A DNA stretch of 40,371 nucleotides, from positions 1 to 40,371 of the forward strand of contig JBEIRY010000006.1 of NCBI GenBank assembly GCA_040375675.1, written 5' to 3'. The notes beneath the pieces were generated by a model. The model was not told the DNA's origin. It did no database searches and worked only from the letters and a program-made list of their open reading frames with translations. Position 1 is the stretch's first letter; every line of letters starts with the position of its first letter. The position numbers and the translations under genes were made by a program. This DNA is from CAIUSP01 sp040375675 (GTDB taxonomy: Bacteria > Actinomycetota > Thermoleophilia > Solirubrobacterales > 70-9). Positions 32,608 to 40,371 of this stretch are shown here, piece after piece.

Positions 32608-33275
32608 TCGCCCTCCAGGTGATGCTCGATCTCCTCCAGAGAAGAAATCACCTTGAGGCCCTCGGGCAACTCCGAATCCGGAGCGCTCGAGTCACGGTCG
32701 AGCAGCAAAGGGCGAACTCCCACTCCCTGCGCTCCGACCACATCTTCTTCCAAGGTGTCGCCAACATGTATCGCCTCATCTGCTTCGCACCCAGCGAGCT
32801 CGAGCGCGAGGAGGAACGGATCGGGTGAAGGCTTGGAAGAGCCGGCCTGTGCGGACGAGACGACATCGTCGAGCAACGACATCAATCCGCAGCGATCGAG
32901 CACCTCGCCCAGAGAAACATCCCAGTTGGAGAGGCAGATGATCCTGATCTCGCGATCTCGCAGGCCTTCGAGGGCACTTTGAGCGTCGGGGAATGGAGAA
33001 AAGCGAATTGCCTCTACCAACTGATCGGCCGTAATCTCATGACCAAGTTGGTCGGAGAGAACGGTCGCGCAGCGGTCGCGCAGCTCAGCAAGGGACTCGG
33101 CATCACGACCTTCCGATGCATGCTCGCGGTAGTAGCCCATCTCGGCCTTGACCGCACCGACCAGATCCTGATCCGAGATCTCCTCCGGCACCAGGGGACG
33201 CAGACCGACCCACGGTGGCTCCAGATCCACCAGCGTTCCAAGCGCATCGATCAAGACTGCTTCTGTTGCGGTCAC
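32604..33275 (-). CDS. HAD superfamily hydrolase-like protein lacking the second catalytic Asp
   Basis: 223 residues. HAD fold: N-terminal motif I reads LIDALGTLV, where Asp10 is the nucleophile position but the acid/base Asp (position 12 in DxDGT) is Leu. IICLSNWD (motif II), SSKPSPDPFLLAL (motif III Lys) and HVGDTLEEDVVGAQ (motif IV) are intact. An alpha-helical cap lies between residues ~20-90. A phosphatase lacking D+2 usually loses phosphatase activity, so it may be a mutase-like, dehalogenase-like or non-catalytic member. GTG 33275 has GGAG 7 nt upstream. First gene of the CPBP-ABC operon (TTGA overlap). Confidence 0.85.
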   Translation of the reverse strand: MTATEAVLIDALGTLVDLEPPWVGLRPLVPEEISDQDLVGAVKAEMGYYREHASEGRDAESLAELRDRCATVLSDQLGHEITADQLVEAIRFSPFPDAQSALEGLRDREIRIICLSNWDVSLGEVLDRCGLMSLLDDVVSSAQAGSSKPSPDPFLLALELAGCEADEAIHVGDTLEEDVVGAQGVGVRPLLLDRDSSAPDSELPEGLKVISSLEEIEHHLEGD

Positions 33276-33307
33276 TTTCTTTCTCCGTTAGCTGCCGAGG
33301 GGCATAG

Positions 33308-33322
33308 CCTTCAATTTGAAGG
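33308..33322. promoter_or_regulatory. 15-bp palindrome between divergent HAD operon and MscS-like gene
   Basis: CCTTCAA and TTGAAGG with a single central T: a near-perfect dyad in the 76-bp divergent gap. An operator affecting one or both genes is plausible. Confidence 0.35.
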
Positions 33323-33351
33323 AGGGATTGAACGACCATGCTAGGGGAGCA

Positions 33352-34152
33352 ATGAACAACGGCTTCTGGGACACATACGGAGATCCAATCGCCGCGACAG
33401 TAGCGGTCATCGGATCGATCCTGCTGGCCTTCGCGGTCGATCGGTTCCTGCTTCGGCGCGCCGAAAAGGCCGCGATGAGAATGGACACGACCGTCTTCTC
33501 CCGCGAAGCCCGAACGAGGCTCCGCTGGGTAAGGAGAGCGGTGTTCGTCCTGATCATCCTGATCGGCTTCGCGATCGCGCTCGAGCAGATGACCTCGATC
33601 CGCAAGATCACAACGGGGCTGCTGGCATCTACTGCGTTCCTCGGCCTGATCGTCGGTTTTGCCGGCCAGACTGTAATCGCCAACTTCGTGGCCGGAATGC
33701 TGTTGGCAATCACCCAGCCAGCGAGAATCGGCGACTACGTGACCGTTCACACCGGCGAAAAGGAAACGACCGGCACGGTGGTAGACATCGCGCTGACCTA
33801 TACCCAGTTCGATACCGGCAATGGAGACCTAGTCGTCGTTCCGAACACCTCACTGGCCACGGGGCGGGTGGTCAACCACACCGCAGGAGACAGGCGAGCT
33901 CCGATCAAGGTTTCGCTCGGGCTCCCACCGGATACGGACATCGGCTCCGTGCGAAATGCACTTGGGGAAATAGAGGGCTCAAAAGTGCTCCTGCTCTCGC
34001 TACAGGTGGATTTGGCAGAAATCGAGGTGTCTGCCCCGAGCAACGACACGCGCGATCGGGTCCGCGCCGAGGGCGAACTACGCGAGCGAGTCCAGAGTCT
34101 TCTGCGCAATGCCGGCTTTCTCGAGCACCAGACCGGCGTAAAAGAAAGCTAA
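33352..34152 (+). CDS. MscS-family mechanosensitive ion channel
   Basis: 266 residues. Two or three N-terminal membrane helices, then the pore helix block LLASTAFLGLIVGFAGQTVIANFVAGMLLAITQPARIGDYV, which is the hallmark of MscS (Gly/Ala-rich TM3 and the start of the beta domain), followed by GTVVDIALTYTQFDTGNGDLVVVPNTSL. A small C-terminal domain ends in basic residues. Gates ion or solute efflux under osmotic stress. ATG 33352 with AGGGGAG a few nt upstream is chosen; an in-frame TTG at 33316 is the alternative. Confidence 0.92.
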   Translation: MNNGFWDTYGDPIAATVAVIGSILLAFAVDRFLLRRAEKAAMRMDTTVFSREARTRLRWVRRAVFVLIILIGFAIALEQMTSIRKITTGLLASTAFLGLIVGFAGQTVIANFVAGMLLAITQPARIGDYVTVHTGEKETTGTVVDIALTYTQFDTGNGDLVVVPNTSLATGRVVNHTAGDRRAPIKVSLGLPPDTDIGSVRNALGEIEGSKVLLLSLQVDLAEIEVSAPSNDTRDRVRAEGELRERVQSLLRNAGFLEHQTGVKES

Positions 34153-34207
34153 ATACGCAGCGGAAAATGCTCTGCTCAGGGGGGCGGGTCGGTAGCCTTC
34201 AGAGTTC

Positions 34208-36379
34208 ATGAGCGCACGATCACGCAGGCGACATCGCCGCACCAGCAGAAAACGTAATCCAGCCGTGGCGACCTTCGTCGTCCTCGGGGCTGCCGGCCTT
34301 GGCGTATTCCTCTTTCTTGGGCTCTACGCGATGGGCATCGCCGCGCAGGCACCCGCCGCCGACGACCTGCGGCCGGTAGACCAGGGCGCCAACTCGGTCG
34401 TCCTCGCATCGAACGGATCTCGGCTTGGGTACATCCAGTCCGACGAAGCACGCACACCGGTAACGGCAGACGAGATGAGCCACTACCTCCGCGACGCCAC
34501 GGTAGCCATCGAGGATGAGCGCTTCTACCACCACTCTGGGGTCGACCTGCAAGGTGTTGCAAGGGCGGCCGTCTCGAACCTTCAGGCCGGCTCGGTTCGG
34601 GAGGGCGGATCGACGATCACCATGCAGCTAGCAAGGAATCTCTTCATCGACAATCCGGGTCGAAACCTTGAGCGGAAGATCAAAGAGGCAAAGATCGCCG
34701 AGGAGCTGGAGTCCAAGCACTCGAAGCGCTGGATCCTGACCCAGTATCTGAATACCGCTTCCTACGGAACGGTCAACGGTCGCACGGCGGTCGGAGTAGA
34801 GGCTGCCGCCGACTTCTACTTCTCGAAGAGCGCCAGCCAGCTCACTTTGCCCGAAGCCGCATTGATCGCAGGACTTCCCCAGGCTCCCTCTCTCTACAAC
34901 CCACTGCTCAACCCGCCAGCCGCGATCGAGCGCCGCAACGAGGTGATCGGTGAGATGGAAAAGCAAGGCTATGTCACCACCGAGCAAGCCGATGAGGCAA
35001 CCAACACCGCCATCGAACTGAACCCCGGCAAGCGCTACGAGACGGTCCGAGAGCCGTACTTCTTCGACTACGTAGAGCAGCAGCTGATCGACCGCTACGG
35101 AGTCAATACGGTCCGCCAAGGCGGTCTGACCATCCGGACGACCATCGATCCGAACCTGCAGGCAGCGGCGCGATCTGCGATCGACAGCGCACTCTCCTAC
35201 TCGACCGACCCATCTGCCGCTGCGGTAACGATCGATCCGGCAACCGGATACATCAAGGCGATGGCGTCGAGCGGTCAGTACTCCGACCGCCAGTTCAACC
35301 TCGCCGCGCAAGGTCACCGACAGCCCGGCTCAGCTTTCAAGACGATGGCGCTGACCACCGCGATCCGAAATGGCATCGATCCGAACTCCACTTACTACAA
35401 CTCTCAGCCGCTGAACATCGACGACCCCGTTTACGGCCCCTGGGAGGTGGCTACCTACAGCAACAGTTACGCCGGCTCGATCTCCCTTCACGACGCGACC
35501 CTCGCCTCGGACAACACCGTATACGCACAGCTGGCGCTCGATCTCGGACCCGAGAACATCGCCCAGACCGCCAAGGACATGGGTGTGGAGACAGAGTTGG
35601 ATGGGCTTCCGGCCGAGACGCTCGGTGGACTGAGGCTCGGTGTCTCGCCGTTGGAGATGGCAACCGCGTACGCGACCCTCGCCGATGGTGGAATCAGGAA
35701 CAAACCGCAGGCGATCATGGCCGTCCGATTCCCTGGCGGCCGAGTTGACCGCATCGGCAAGCCCCAGCGCACCAGGGCCTTCTCTGATGGCGTCGCCTAC
35801 GAGGTCACAAGCGTGCTGAAGGACAACGTCGACGGTGGTACAGGCGTCGCTGCAAACGCAGCCGGTTGCAGCGACATCGCTGGCAAGACGGGAACCACCG
35901 ACGACTACACCGATGCCTGGTTCGTCGGTTACACACCGAACTACTCGACCGCTGTCTGGGTTGGCTACCCGGACGCGCTGACCTCGATGTCCTCGGTGCA
36001 CGGAATTGCCGTCGCAGGAGGAACCTTCCCCGCGGAGATCTGGGGCAGCTACATGGCAACAGCGCTCGGCGGCAACTGCGAAACCTTCCCGACCCCGACC
36101 ACGCCAGTCGAGTGGGTCGACTTCCAGGGCGAGTACGAATCCCTTGCCGGCGAGAGCTGCTCCAGCGGAAGCACGAGCACCGGCTCTGGCATCTCTGAAG
36201 GCATCTACGCATGTGAGGACCAGACGAAGAAGGAAAAGAAGCCCAACGGCGGTGCCTATGCGCCCGACACGAGCAAGCCGAAGCCGAAGCCCAAACCTCC
36301 CCCCGACCCTGACCCGGACCCTGATCCAGACCCTGATCCAGACCCTGATCCGGGTGGTGGCGGAGGCGTCGGCCTCTAG
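34208..36379 (+). CDS. Class A penicillin-binding protein (PBP1-type, transglycosylase/transpeptidase)
   Basis: 723 residues. A basic tail and one membrane anchor (~22-45). Transglycosylase domain: Glu102 in VAIEDERFYHH, and GGSTITMQLARNL (133-145), plus KIKEAKIAEELE. Transpeptidase domain: SxxK at Ser375 (GSAFKTM), SDN at 434-436, KTG at 560-562. The C-terminus (~640-723) is low-complexity with a Lys-Pro stretch, eight Asp-Pro pairs and GGGGG, typical of outer-face linker tails in Actinobacteria. Builds and cross-links peptidoglycan. Leaderless start: TAGCCT (34193-34198) is 9 nt before ATG 34208. Confidence 0.95.
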   Translation: MSARSRRRHRRTSRKRNPAVATFVVLGAAGLGVFLFLGLYAMGIAAQAPAADDLRPVDQGANSVVLASNGSRLGYIQSDEARTPVTADEMSHYLRDATVAIEDERFYHHSGVDLQGVARAAVSNLQAGSVREGGSTITMQLARNLFIDNPGRNLERKIKEAKIAEELESKHSKRWILTQYLNTASYGTVNGRTAVGVEAAADFYFSKSASQLTLPEAALIAGLPQAPSLYNPLLNPPAAIERRNEVIGEMEKQGYVTTEQADEATNTAIELNPGKRYETVREPYFFDYVEQQLIDRYGVNTVRQGGLTIRTTIDPNLQAAARSAIDSALSYSTDPSAAAVTIDPATGYIKAMASSGQYSDRQFNLAAQGHRQPGSAFKTMALTTAIRNGIDPNSTYYNSQPLNIDDPVYGPWEVATYSNSYAGSISLHDATLASDNTVYAQLALDLGPENIAQTAKDMGVETELDGLPAETLGGLRLGVSPLEMATAYATLADGGIRNKPQAIMAVRFPGGRVDRIGKPQRTRAFSDGVAYEVTSVLKDNVDGGTGVAANAAGCSDIAGKTGTTDDYTDAWFVGYTPNYSTAVWVGYPDALTSMSSVHGIAVAGGTFPAEIWGSYMATALGGNCETFPTPTTPVEWVDFQGEYESLAGESCSSGSTSTGSGISEGIYACEDQTKKEKKPNGGAYAPDTSKPKPKPKPPPDPDPDPDPDPDPDPDPGGGGGVGL
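36305..36352 (+). repeat. Four 12-bp tandem repeats encoding Asp-Pro pairs
   Basis: Four near-identical 12-bp units (GACCCTGAYCCR) code for (DPDP)4 at the PBP C-terminus. Length-variable by slippage in principle. Confidence 0.9.
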
Positions 36380-36421
36380 GGGCGCAGCCTTCCAACTGAA
36401 TAATCGTCACCCTTCGCTGGC

Positions 36422-37621
36422 ATGACCCAACGGGAACGACTGGCCTCGCTTGCAGTGGCAGCAGCACTATTTGCACTGCTGCTCGGACTGATGGCTGGAT
36501 GGCAGGACCCACTGCTCGATGGAGGCCTCCATGTACAGGCCGAAGCGATCCTCGACGGGGCCCTTCCTTACGCGGACCGTGGGTTCGAGTATCCGCCGCT
36601 TTCGATCCCACTCGTAATTGCACCGGGTCTGCTCTCGGACAGCGCCGGCGCATACAGGGAGGCCTTTGCCTGGGAGATGATCCTCTTCGGCCTCGCAATC
36701 GTGGCGATGCTGGCTCTGTTGGTAAAGGGCGGACGCAAGGAGGTCTGGGGAGCCCTCACCGTATTCGTGCTCGGTGTCGTCTTTCTATCCGGCTTGGGAC
36801 CGCTGCCTGACTCCGACATCGATGGCACAGCACTCGCGCTCGCCAGATTCGATCTTGCACCGGCGGCCTTTGTGCTGGCGGCCTGCTTCGCGCGGATGGC
36901 GATGCGCTCTGGTACTTGGGGGGCAATGCTCGGTGTGGGCACTGCGATCAAAGCCTTTCCACTGCTGCTCGTACCCAGTTTCGCCAAGGGCGAGCGCTCT
37001 CCCTGGCGCGCTGGTCTCGGCTTTGTCATCCCGCTCCTGATCGCAGGGGGATTTGTCTTGCTCTCCGGCGACGAATTCGCGTCCGCGGTTGGATATCACG
37101 CCGGTCGCGGCCTTCAAGTCGAATCGGTCGCGGCAACCGTACCCCTGCTTGCAAACCTCGGATTCGGCACCGATGCGGCGACCGAAACCTCGGCCGGTGC
37201 CTACAACCTGATCGGCGGCGGTGCAGAGGCGGCGCGAATCGTTGCCATCTGCGGCTTCATCATCGGCTGGGTCGGATTGGTGGCGGCCGGCTGGCGTCGG
37301 GAAATCCCCTTGCTGTCACTCACCACGGCGATTCTCGCGTTGGCATTGGTCTTCTCTCCGGTTCTCTCGCCCCAGTTCCTGCTCTGGGTCTTGCCCGTCT
37401 CAGCTGCAGCATTCGGTATTCGCGCACCCAACCTGATCTTGCTGGTCACCCTGCTGGCAACCGAGTTGATGCTCGGGTACTACGACGGCGTCGGCACGCT
37501 CGGAACAGAGTTCACTGTTTCGCTTGCGGTGAGAAACCTCCTCTTCGTTGCCTATGCCGCCAGCGTGTTGTTCGAGATCTTCCGCCAGCAGCAACCGCTT
37601 GCGCCAGCCACAAAGGCCTAG
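36422..37621 (+). CDS. GT87-like (DUF2029) polytopic glycosyltransferase
   Basis: 399 residues with about ten membrane helices. The GT87/DUF2029 layout is supported by the first external loop ending in YADRGFEYPPLSIPLV (the 'EYPP' motif near the putative polyprenol-phosphate-sugar site) and by GTAIKAFPLLLVPSF (KxFP motif). In Actinobacteria this family uses polyprenyl-phospho-mannose or related donors to decorate lipids and glycans. ATG 36422 has neither an SD nor a convincing -10 box; TAG at 37619 is part of the thiL -10. Confidence 0.8.
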   Translation: MTQRERLASLAVAAALFALLLGLMAGWQDPLLDGGLHVQAEAILDGALPYADRGFEYPPLSIPLVIAPGLLSDSAGAYREAFAWEMILFGLAIVAMLALLVKGGRKEVWGALTVFVLGVVFLSGLGPLPDSDIDGTALALARFDLAPAAFVLAACFARMAMRSGTWGAMLGVGTAIKAFPLLLVPSFAKGERSPWRAGLGFVIPLLIAGGFVLLSGDEFASAVGYHAGRGLQVESVAATVPLLANLGFGTDAATETSAGAYNLIGGGAEAARIVAICGFIIGWVGLVAAGWRREIPLLSLTTAILALALVFSPVLSPQFLLWVLPVSAAAFGIRAPNLILLVTLLATELMLGYYDGVGTLGTEFTVSLAVRNLLFVAYAASVLFEIFRQQQPLAPATKA

Positions 37622-37624
37622 CCT
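37619..37624 (+). promoter_or_regulatory. -10 box overlapping the GT87 stop, for thiL
   Basis: TAGCCT includes the TAG stop of the upstream gene and lies 8 nt before the thiL ATG at 37633, no SD between. Confidence 0.4.
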
Positions 37625-37632
37625 CGGCCACC

Positions 37633-38607
37633 ATGGGCAAAGGCGAGTTCGATCTGATCGCGAAGTTCGTCGAGAGGCTGCCCGCCCCGGGGGAAGAGGT
37701 GCTGGTTGAAAGCGGCGACGACGCGGCTGTAGCGGGACACGACGGTCCGGTTGTTGTCTCGGTCGACGCAATCGTCGAGGGAGTCCACTTCGAGCGACCG
37801 GCCTTCAGCGCGAAAGCCATCGGACACAAGGCGATCGCTTCTGCGATCTCCGACCTGGCTGCAATGGGAGCAATGCCGAAGCACGGCTATGTGGTGGTTG
37901 GTGTGCCCGCCGATGAGCCCGAAGAAAACCTGCTGGCGCTTGCCGATGGCATCGGCGCCGTTGCAGCAGCTGAAGGTATGGCAGTCATTGGTGGTGATGT
38001 AGTTCGCTCGCCGGTGTTGATGGTCAGCGTCACCGCGATCGGCTCTGAGGCAGAAGACACCCCTCTGGTCACCAGATCTGGTGCCCTTACCGGTGACGCA
38101 GTAGTGATTACCGGTCGTATCGGAGGAGCGGCTGCGGCGCTGCGCTTACTTGGTGAATCGACCCACAGCGAAAGCCAGGAGTCATTGCTCGCACGGCAGC
38201 TCACGCCAATACCCAGAGTCCTCGCCGGGCAGGCCCTTGCGCGTGGCGGTGCAAGCGCGATGATCGATCTCAGCGACGGACTGGTTGCCGACGCCGGGCA
38301 TATCGCTGCTGCTTCCGGGGTTCGGATCGAGATTCAGACAACGATGGTGCCGTTCCAGGATGGCGCGATCGAAGCCCTGTCTGCTGATACGAACGAGGGA
38401 ATGATCGCCGCTGCCAGCGGCGGCGAGGACTACGAACTACTCGCCTGTATTCCGCAAGAGAGGATCGAATCGGTACGTGCCGAGATCGGTGACATATGCG
38501 AACTGACAGAAATAGGAATCGTTGTCGAAGGAAGCGGAGCCGTGCTGCTCGATGAATCCGGCGCGGTGCAACCGGTTACAGGTTTCGATCACCTGTCATC
38601 CAACTAG
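37633..38607 (+). CDS. thiL: Thiamine-monophosphate kinase ThiL
   Basis: 324 residues. Phosphorylates thiamine monophosphate to thiamine pyrophosphate with ATP. Family marks: GEFDLIAKFVE at the start, SGDDAAV (28-33 region, Mg-binding Asp pair), SVDAIVEGVHF, IGHKAIASAISDLAAMGAMP, GGDVVRSPVLMVSVTAIG, SAMIDLSDGLVADAGHIAAASGV and ASGGEDYELL. Length is normal. The frame is open far upstream across the GT87 gene, but the ThiL domain begins exactly at ATG 37633, which is also preceded by a -10 box at leaderless distance. No TPP riboswitch is visible. Convergent with the M28-like gene (stops overlap by 4 bp). Confidence 0.95.
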   Translation: MGKGEFDLIAKFVERLPAPGEEVLVESGDDAAVAGHDGPVVVSVDAIVEGVHFERPAFSAKAIGHKAIASAISDLAAMGAMPKHGYVVVGVPADEPEENLLALADGIGAVAAAEGMAVIGGDVVRSPVLMVSVTAIGSEAEDTPLVTRSGALTGDAVVITGRIGGAAAALRLLGESTHSESQESLLARQLTPIPRVLAGQALARGGASAMIDLSDGLVADAGHIAAASGVRIEIQTTMVPFQDGAIEALSADTNEGMIAAASGGEDYELLACIPQERIESVRAEIGDICELTEIGIVVEGSGAVLLDESGAVQPVTGFDHLSSN

Positions 38608-40295
38608 GCGTAGGGGTTGTCGGGTAGCTCCTCGGGAACTCCGTCGGCCTGCGCTTCTCCCGCAGGGAGCATGGCTATCGCGATACCGGCCGAAAAGGTC
38701 AGCAGGATGAACAGGACCGACAAGAACCCGATCTGGCGGTCGGCAACCATGTAGACGAAGCTCCAGCCGAGTTGCCATCCCCAGCCGAGTCGACCTGCCA
38801 GCTCGATCAGAACACCGGCCAGCGGCAGCAGCCCAAGGAGTACGAGGCCGATACGGGAGCGGCGGGAACGCCTCTTCGCAGATGCTGCAAATACCCAGAC
38901 GAGCATCCCAACCGCCAGACAAAGGGCTAGATAGGGGTTTACCGGCCAGAGCAGGAGAACCGAACAAACTCCCAGCGTGAGCGCTCCAGCTGGCGCGGTG
39001 GCGGGATCTGCAGACGGCCTGGAGCCAAGACGCGAAAGCCAGTACGAAGAACCGATCCAGATCACAACGACCAGGGAGATTCCAACCCAGCCTCCAACTC
39101 CCGGCGAAACCGTGCCTGGAACGAACGGAAAGGCAAGATCCGGGATCAACCCGACGAGCGAGAAGAAGTAGAGAGCAATCAGGGCAACCAGCGCGGGCAA
39201 CGCCCATCGCCGTGCCGGATAGGAAACCGCCGCGATCGCCTCGGCCGGGCTGGTAGCCGCAGATCCAAGCGAAACCGAGGCAACCACCGCAGCCGGTATC
39301 AAAAGCGCCAGGGCCAATAGAGCCAGTGTCCATCCCGGGAGGAGATTTCCGGCGACTCCGATGTAAGAGCCGGGTCCATGCTCGAGCTGAGCCGTCGCAG
39401 CGTCGAGGGCGAGAAGCACCGAAAGAGTGCCCCGCCCTATCCCTGCCAAGGTGTCCTCGTCTGGTTCTTCGCTCGAGTCTGATGGTCTCTCTCCCGTCGA
39501 AGTGATCCTCACCGAATCGATGCCCTCTCCCACGAGCGGTGCCTGCTCGCCGAACCCGGATGGAAATACAAGCCGTCCGAACTCGGAGACTGGACCCTCA
39601 TTCCCCGAGGCGATCGCTGTCTCACGGGTAACCAGATCCGCCGCTGTGCGCTGCAGCTGAACCGATGTGCTCTGGGGTGTCGTGCCCCAAGGAACCACCA
39701 GAGGGCGTTGGGGTTCAGCAGCCGCAGGATCACTCAAGACCACGATCGCGTCGAGCTTGTCGGCATCTGAGTAGTCAGCGGCGAATCTCTTGGCACCCAA
39801 AGCGCCGATGCTCGCTCCATCAGTCGAAACGAAGACGAGGGTCTTCTGATGGGTGGAGCCGCTGAAGACGGTTGCCAGCTCGACCAGCGCTGCAGTGGCA
39901 GCGATGCTGGTCGATGCTCCTGAGCCTGCAGCTACATCACGACCGACGATGAGAGCCACTTGGCGCTCCGAATTACCAGGGAGCACCGCGATCACGTTCC
40001 TGAGATCTTTGCCGCCCCCGGAGAAACGCTGCTCGGCTACCTCCACTCCCTGAAGGCCCGAAAACCGGGCCTGGACCAGCTCACCGAGGATCCGGTCAGA
40101 CTCGCTGCCGGCTCTGGGCTCGGGTGCTGAGCTAGCCATCTCTCCGGCTATCTCAGCTGTGAGAGAGGTGTCGAAGCCATCCGGCGGGACCGGCGGCTTG
40201 AGGCTGTCCGGGGGGCTCTCGAGCGCAAACATCGCGATCGCAATCGCGACGGGCACGGTGATGAAGGCAATTCTCCAAAGACGCGTATTGATCAC
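38604..40295 (-). CDS. Membrane protein with degenerate M28-peptidase-like domain
   Basis: 563 residues. An N-terminal membrane segment, an extracellular M28-like domain (~45-300), and eight or so C-terminal membrane helices. The M28 frame is clear: RNVIAVLPG, then VGRDVAAGSGASTSIAATAALVELA, KTLVFVSTDGASIGALGAKRFA. The zinc ligands are lost: the HxD His is Arg, the second Asp is Thr, and the 'GEE' pair is AS. Probably a non-catalytic or scaffold role. M28-like domains without metal also occur in GPAA1. GTG 40295 lacks a clear SD. Confidence 0.82.
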   Translation of the reverse strand: MINTRLWRIAFITVPVAIAIAMFALESPPDSLKPPVPPDGFDTSLTAEIAGEMASSAPEPRAGSESDRILGELVQARFSGLQGVEVAEQRFSGGGKDLRNVIAVLPGNSERQVALIVGRDVAAGSGASTSIAATAALVELATVFSGSTHQKTLVFVSTDGASIGALGAKRFAADYSDADKLDAIVVLSDPAAAEPQRPLVVPWGTTPQSTSVQLQRTAADLVTRETAIASGNEGPVSEFGRLVFPSGFGEQAPLVGEGIDSVRITSTGERPSDSSEEPDEDTLAGIGRGTLSVLLALDAATAQLEHGPGSYIGVAGNLLPGWTLALLALALLIPAAVVASVSLGSAATSPAEAIAAVSYPARRWALPALVALIALYFFSLVGLIPDLAFPFVPGTVSPGVGGWVGISLVVVIWIGSSYWLSRLGSRPSADPATAPAGALTLGVCSVLLLWPVNPYLALCLAVGMLVWVFAASAKRRSRRSRIGLVLLGLLPLAGVLIELAGRLGWGWQLGWSFVYMVADRQIGFLSVLFILLTFSAGIAIAMLPAGEAQADGVPEELPDNPYA

Positions 40296-40341
40296 AGAGG
40301 TTTTCGATGCAACGACTCCCGCCGGCTGAGAACCGGCCTTC

Positions 40342-40347
40342 TAACCT
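40342..40347 (+). promoter_or_regulatory. -10 box (TAACCT) for the gene at the right edge
   Basis: TAACCT, 7 nt before ATG 40355, with no SD between: the standard leaderless arrangement of this window. A small stem (GCCGG/CCGGC at 40321-40337) lies just upstream, between this gene and the divergent M28-like gene. Confidence 0.4.
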
Positions 40348-40354
40348 GCAAAGC

Positions 40355-40371
40355 ATGGCGAGCAGACCGGC
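40355..40371 (+). CDS. Start of a gene running off the right edge
   Basis: ATG at 40355 begins M-A-S-R-P and then leaves the window. It is supported only by the -10 box at leaderless distance and by orientation (divergent from the M28-like gene). No function can be assigned from five codons. Confidence 0.4.

Noticed and set aside
36305..36352. Short tandem repeats considered as a CRISPR-like array
   Set aside because: Units are contiguous 12-mers without spacers and encode Asp-Pro pairs inside the PBP gene.
36916..37632. Upstream extension of thiL into the GT87-like gene
   Set aside because: Open frame only; ThiL similarity starts at ATG 37633.

Overview
The window is G+C-rich bacterial chromosome. 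It is densely coded, with genes on both strands and many 1-4 nt start/stop overlaps. GTG and TTG starts are frequent. At least nine starts (348, 6454, 14371, 16104, 16595, 24994, 34208, 37633, 40355 on +, plus pyrE on -) lie only 6-9 nt downstream of a TANNNT -10 box with no Shine-Dalgarno, the signature of leaderless actinobacterial transcripts. With the protein families seen (CcmABC next to HemA/HemC, a CobA-HemD fusion, a SAM hydrolase, DUF805, a tocopherol-cyclase-like protein, PhyH) this suggests Actinomycetota, probably class Thermoleophilia / Solirubrobacterales. That placement is inference from recall, not a search.

Layout. 1-304: end of an aldehyde dehydrogenase. 348-8009: a co-directional run in which a cytochrome c maturation/heme export module (ccmA, ccmB, ccmC and a 56-residue ccmD-like gene) runs directly into tetrapyrrole synthesis (hemA, hemC, a cobA-hemD fusion), followed by a SAM hydroxide adenosyltransferase and a biotin-protein ligase. 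8015-10528 (-): an SF2 helicase with an unusual acidic insert. 10698-12352: a thioredoxin-like lipoprotein coupled to a GalT-like HIT protein, ending in a hairpin terminator shared with a DUF805 membrane protein. 12902-16538: secreted beta-helix protein, SDR, membrane protein, SRPBCC protein.

16595-26199 looks like an accessory envelope / secondary-metabolite region: StrF-type glycosyltransferase, two Methyltransf_24-like methyltransferases, hexapeptide acyltransferase, PhyH oxygenase, acyltransferase-3, tocopherol-cyclase-like protein, a secreted protein with a PHM-like copper-site pattern plus a cupredoxin domain, a free-standing cupredoxin and an NTF2-like protein. 26204-28987: MFS transporter (with a candidate 11-codon leader ORF), heme-binding CxxCH protein, tRNA-Arg(CCU), pyrE. 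29030-33275 (-): L,D-transpeptidase, then HAD protein -> CPBP protease -> ABC ATPase -> ABC-2 permease with overlapping junctions. 33352-40371: MscS-like channel, class A PBP, GT87-like membrane glycosyltransferase, thiL, an M28-like membrane protein without its metal ligands, and the first codons of another gene.

The most notable items are: (1) the PHM-like/cupredoxin fusion beside a second cupredoxin; (2) a methyltransferase whose conserved N-terminus has no ATG/GTG/TTG start and abuts an in-frame TAG of the upstream gene; (3) the candidate leader ORF coupled to the MFS gene; (4) the degenerate M28-TM protein; (5) the ccm-hem supercluster. No CRISPR array, insertion sequence, prophage or rRNA was seen, and no stretch above 300 bp lacks a gene. 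The largest gaps are about 170 bp, at 10529-10697 and 22659-22827.
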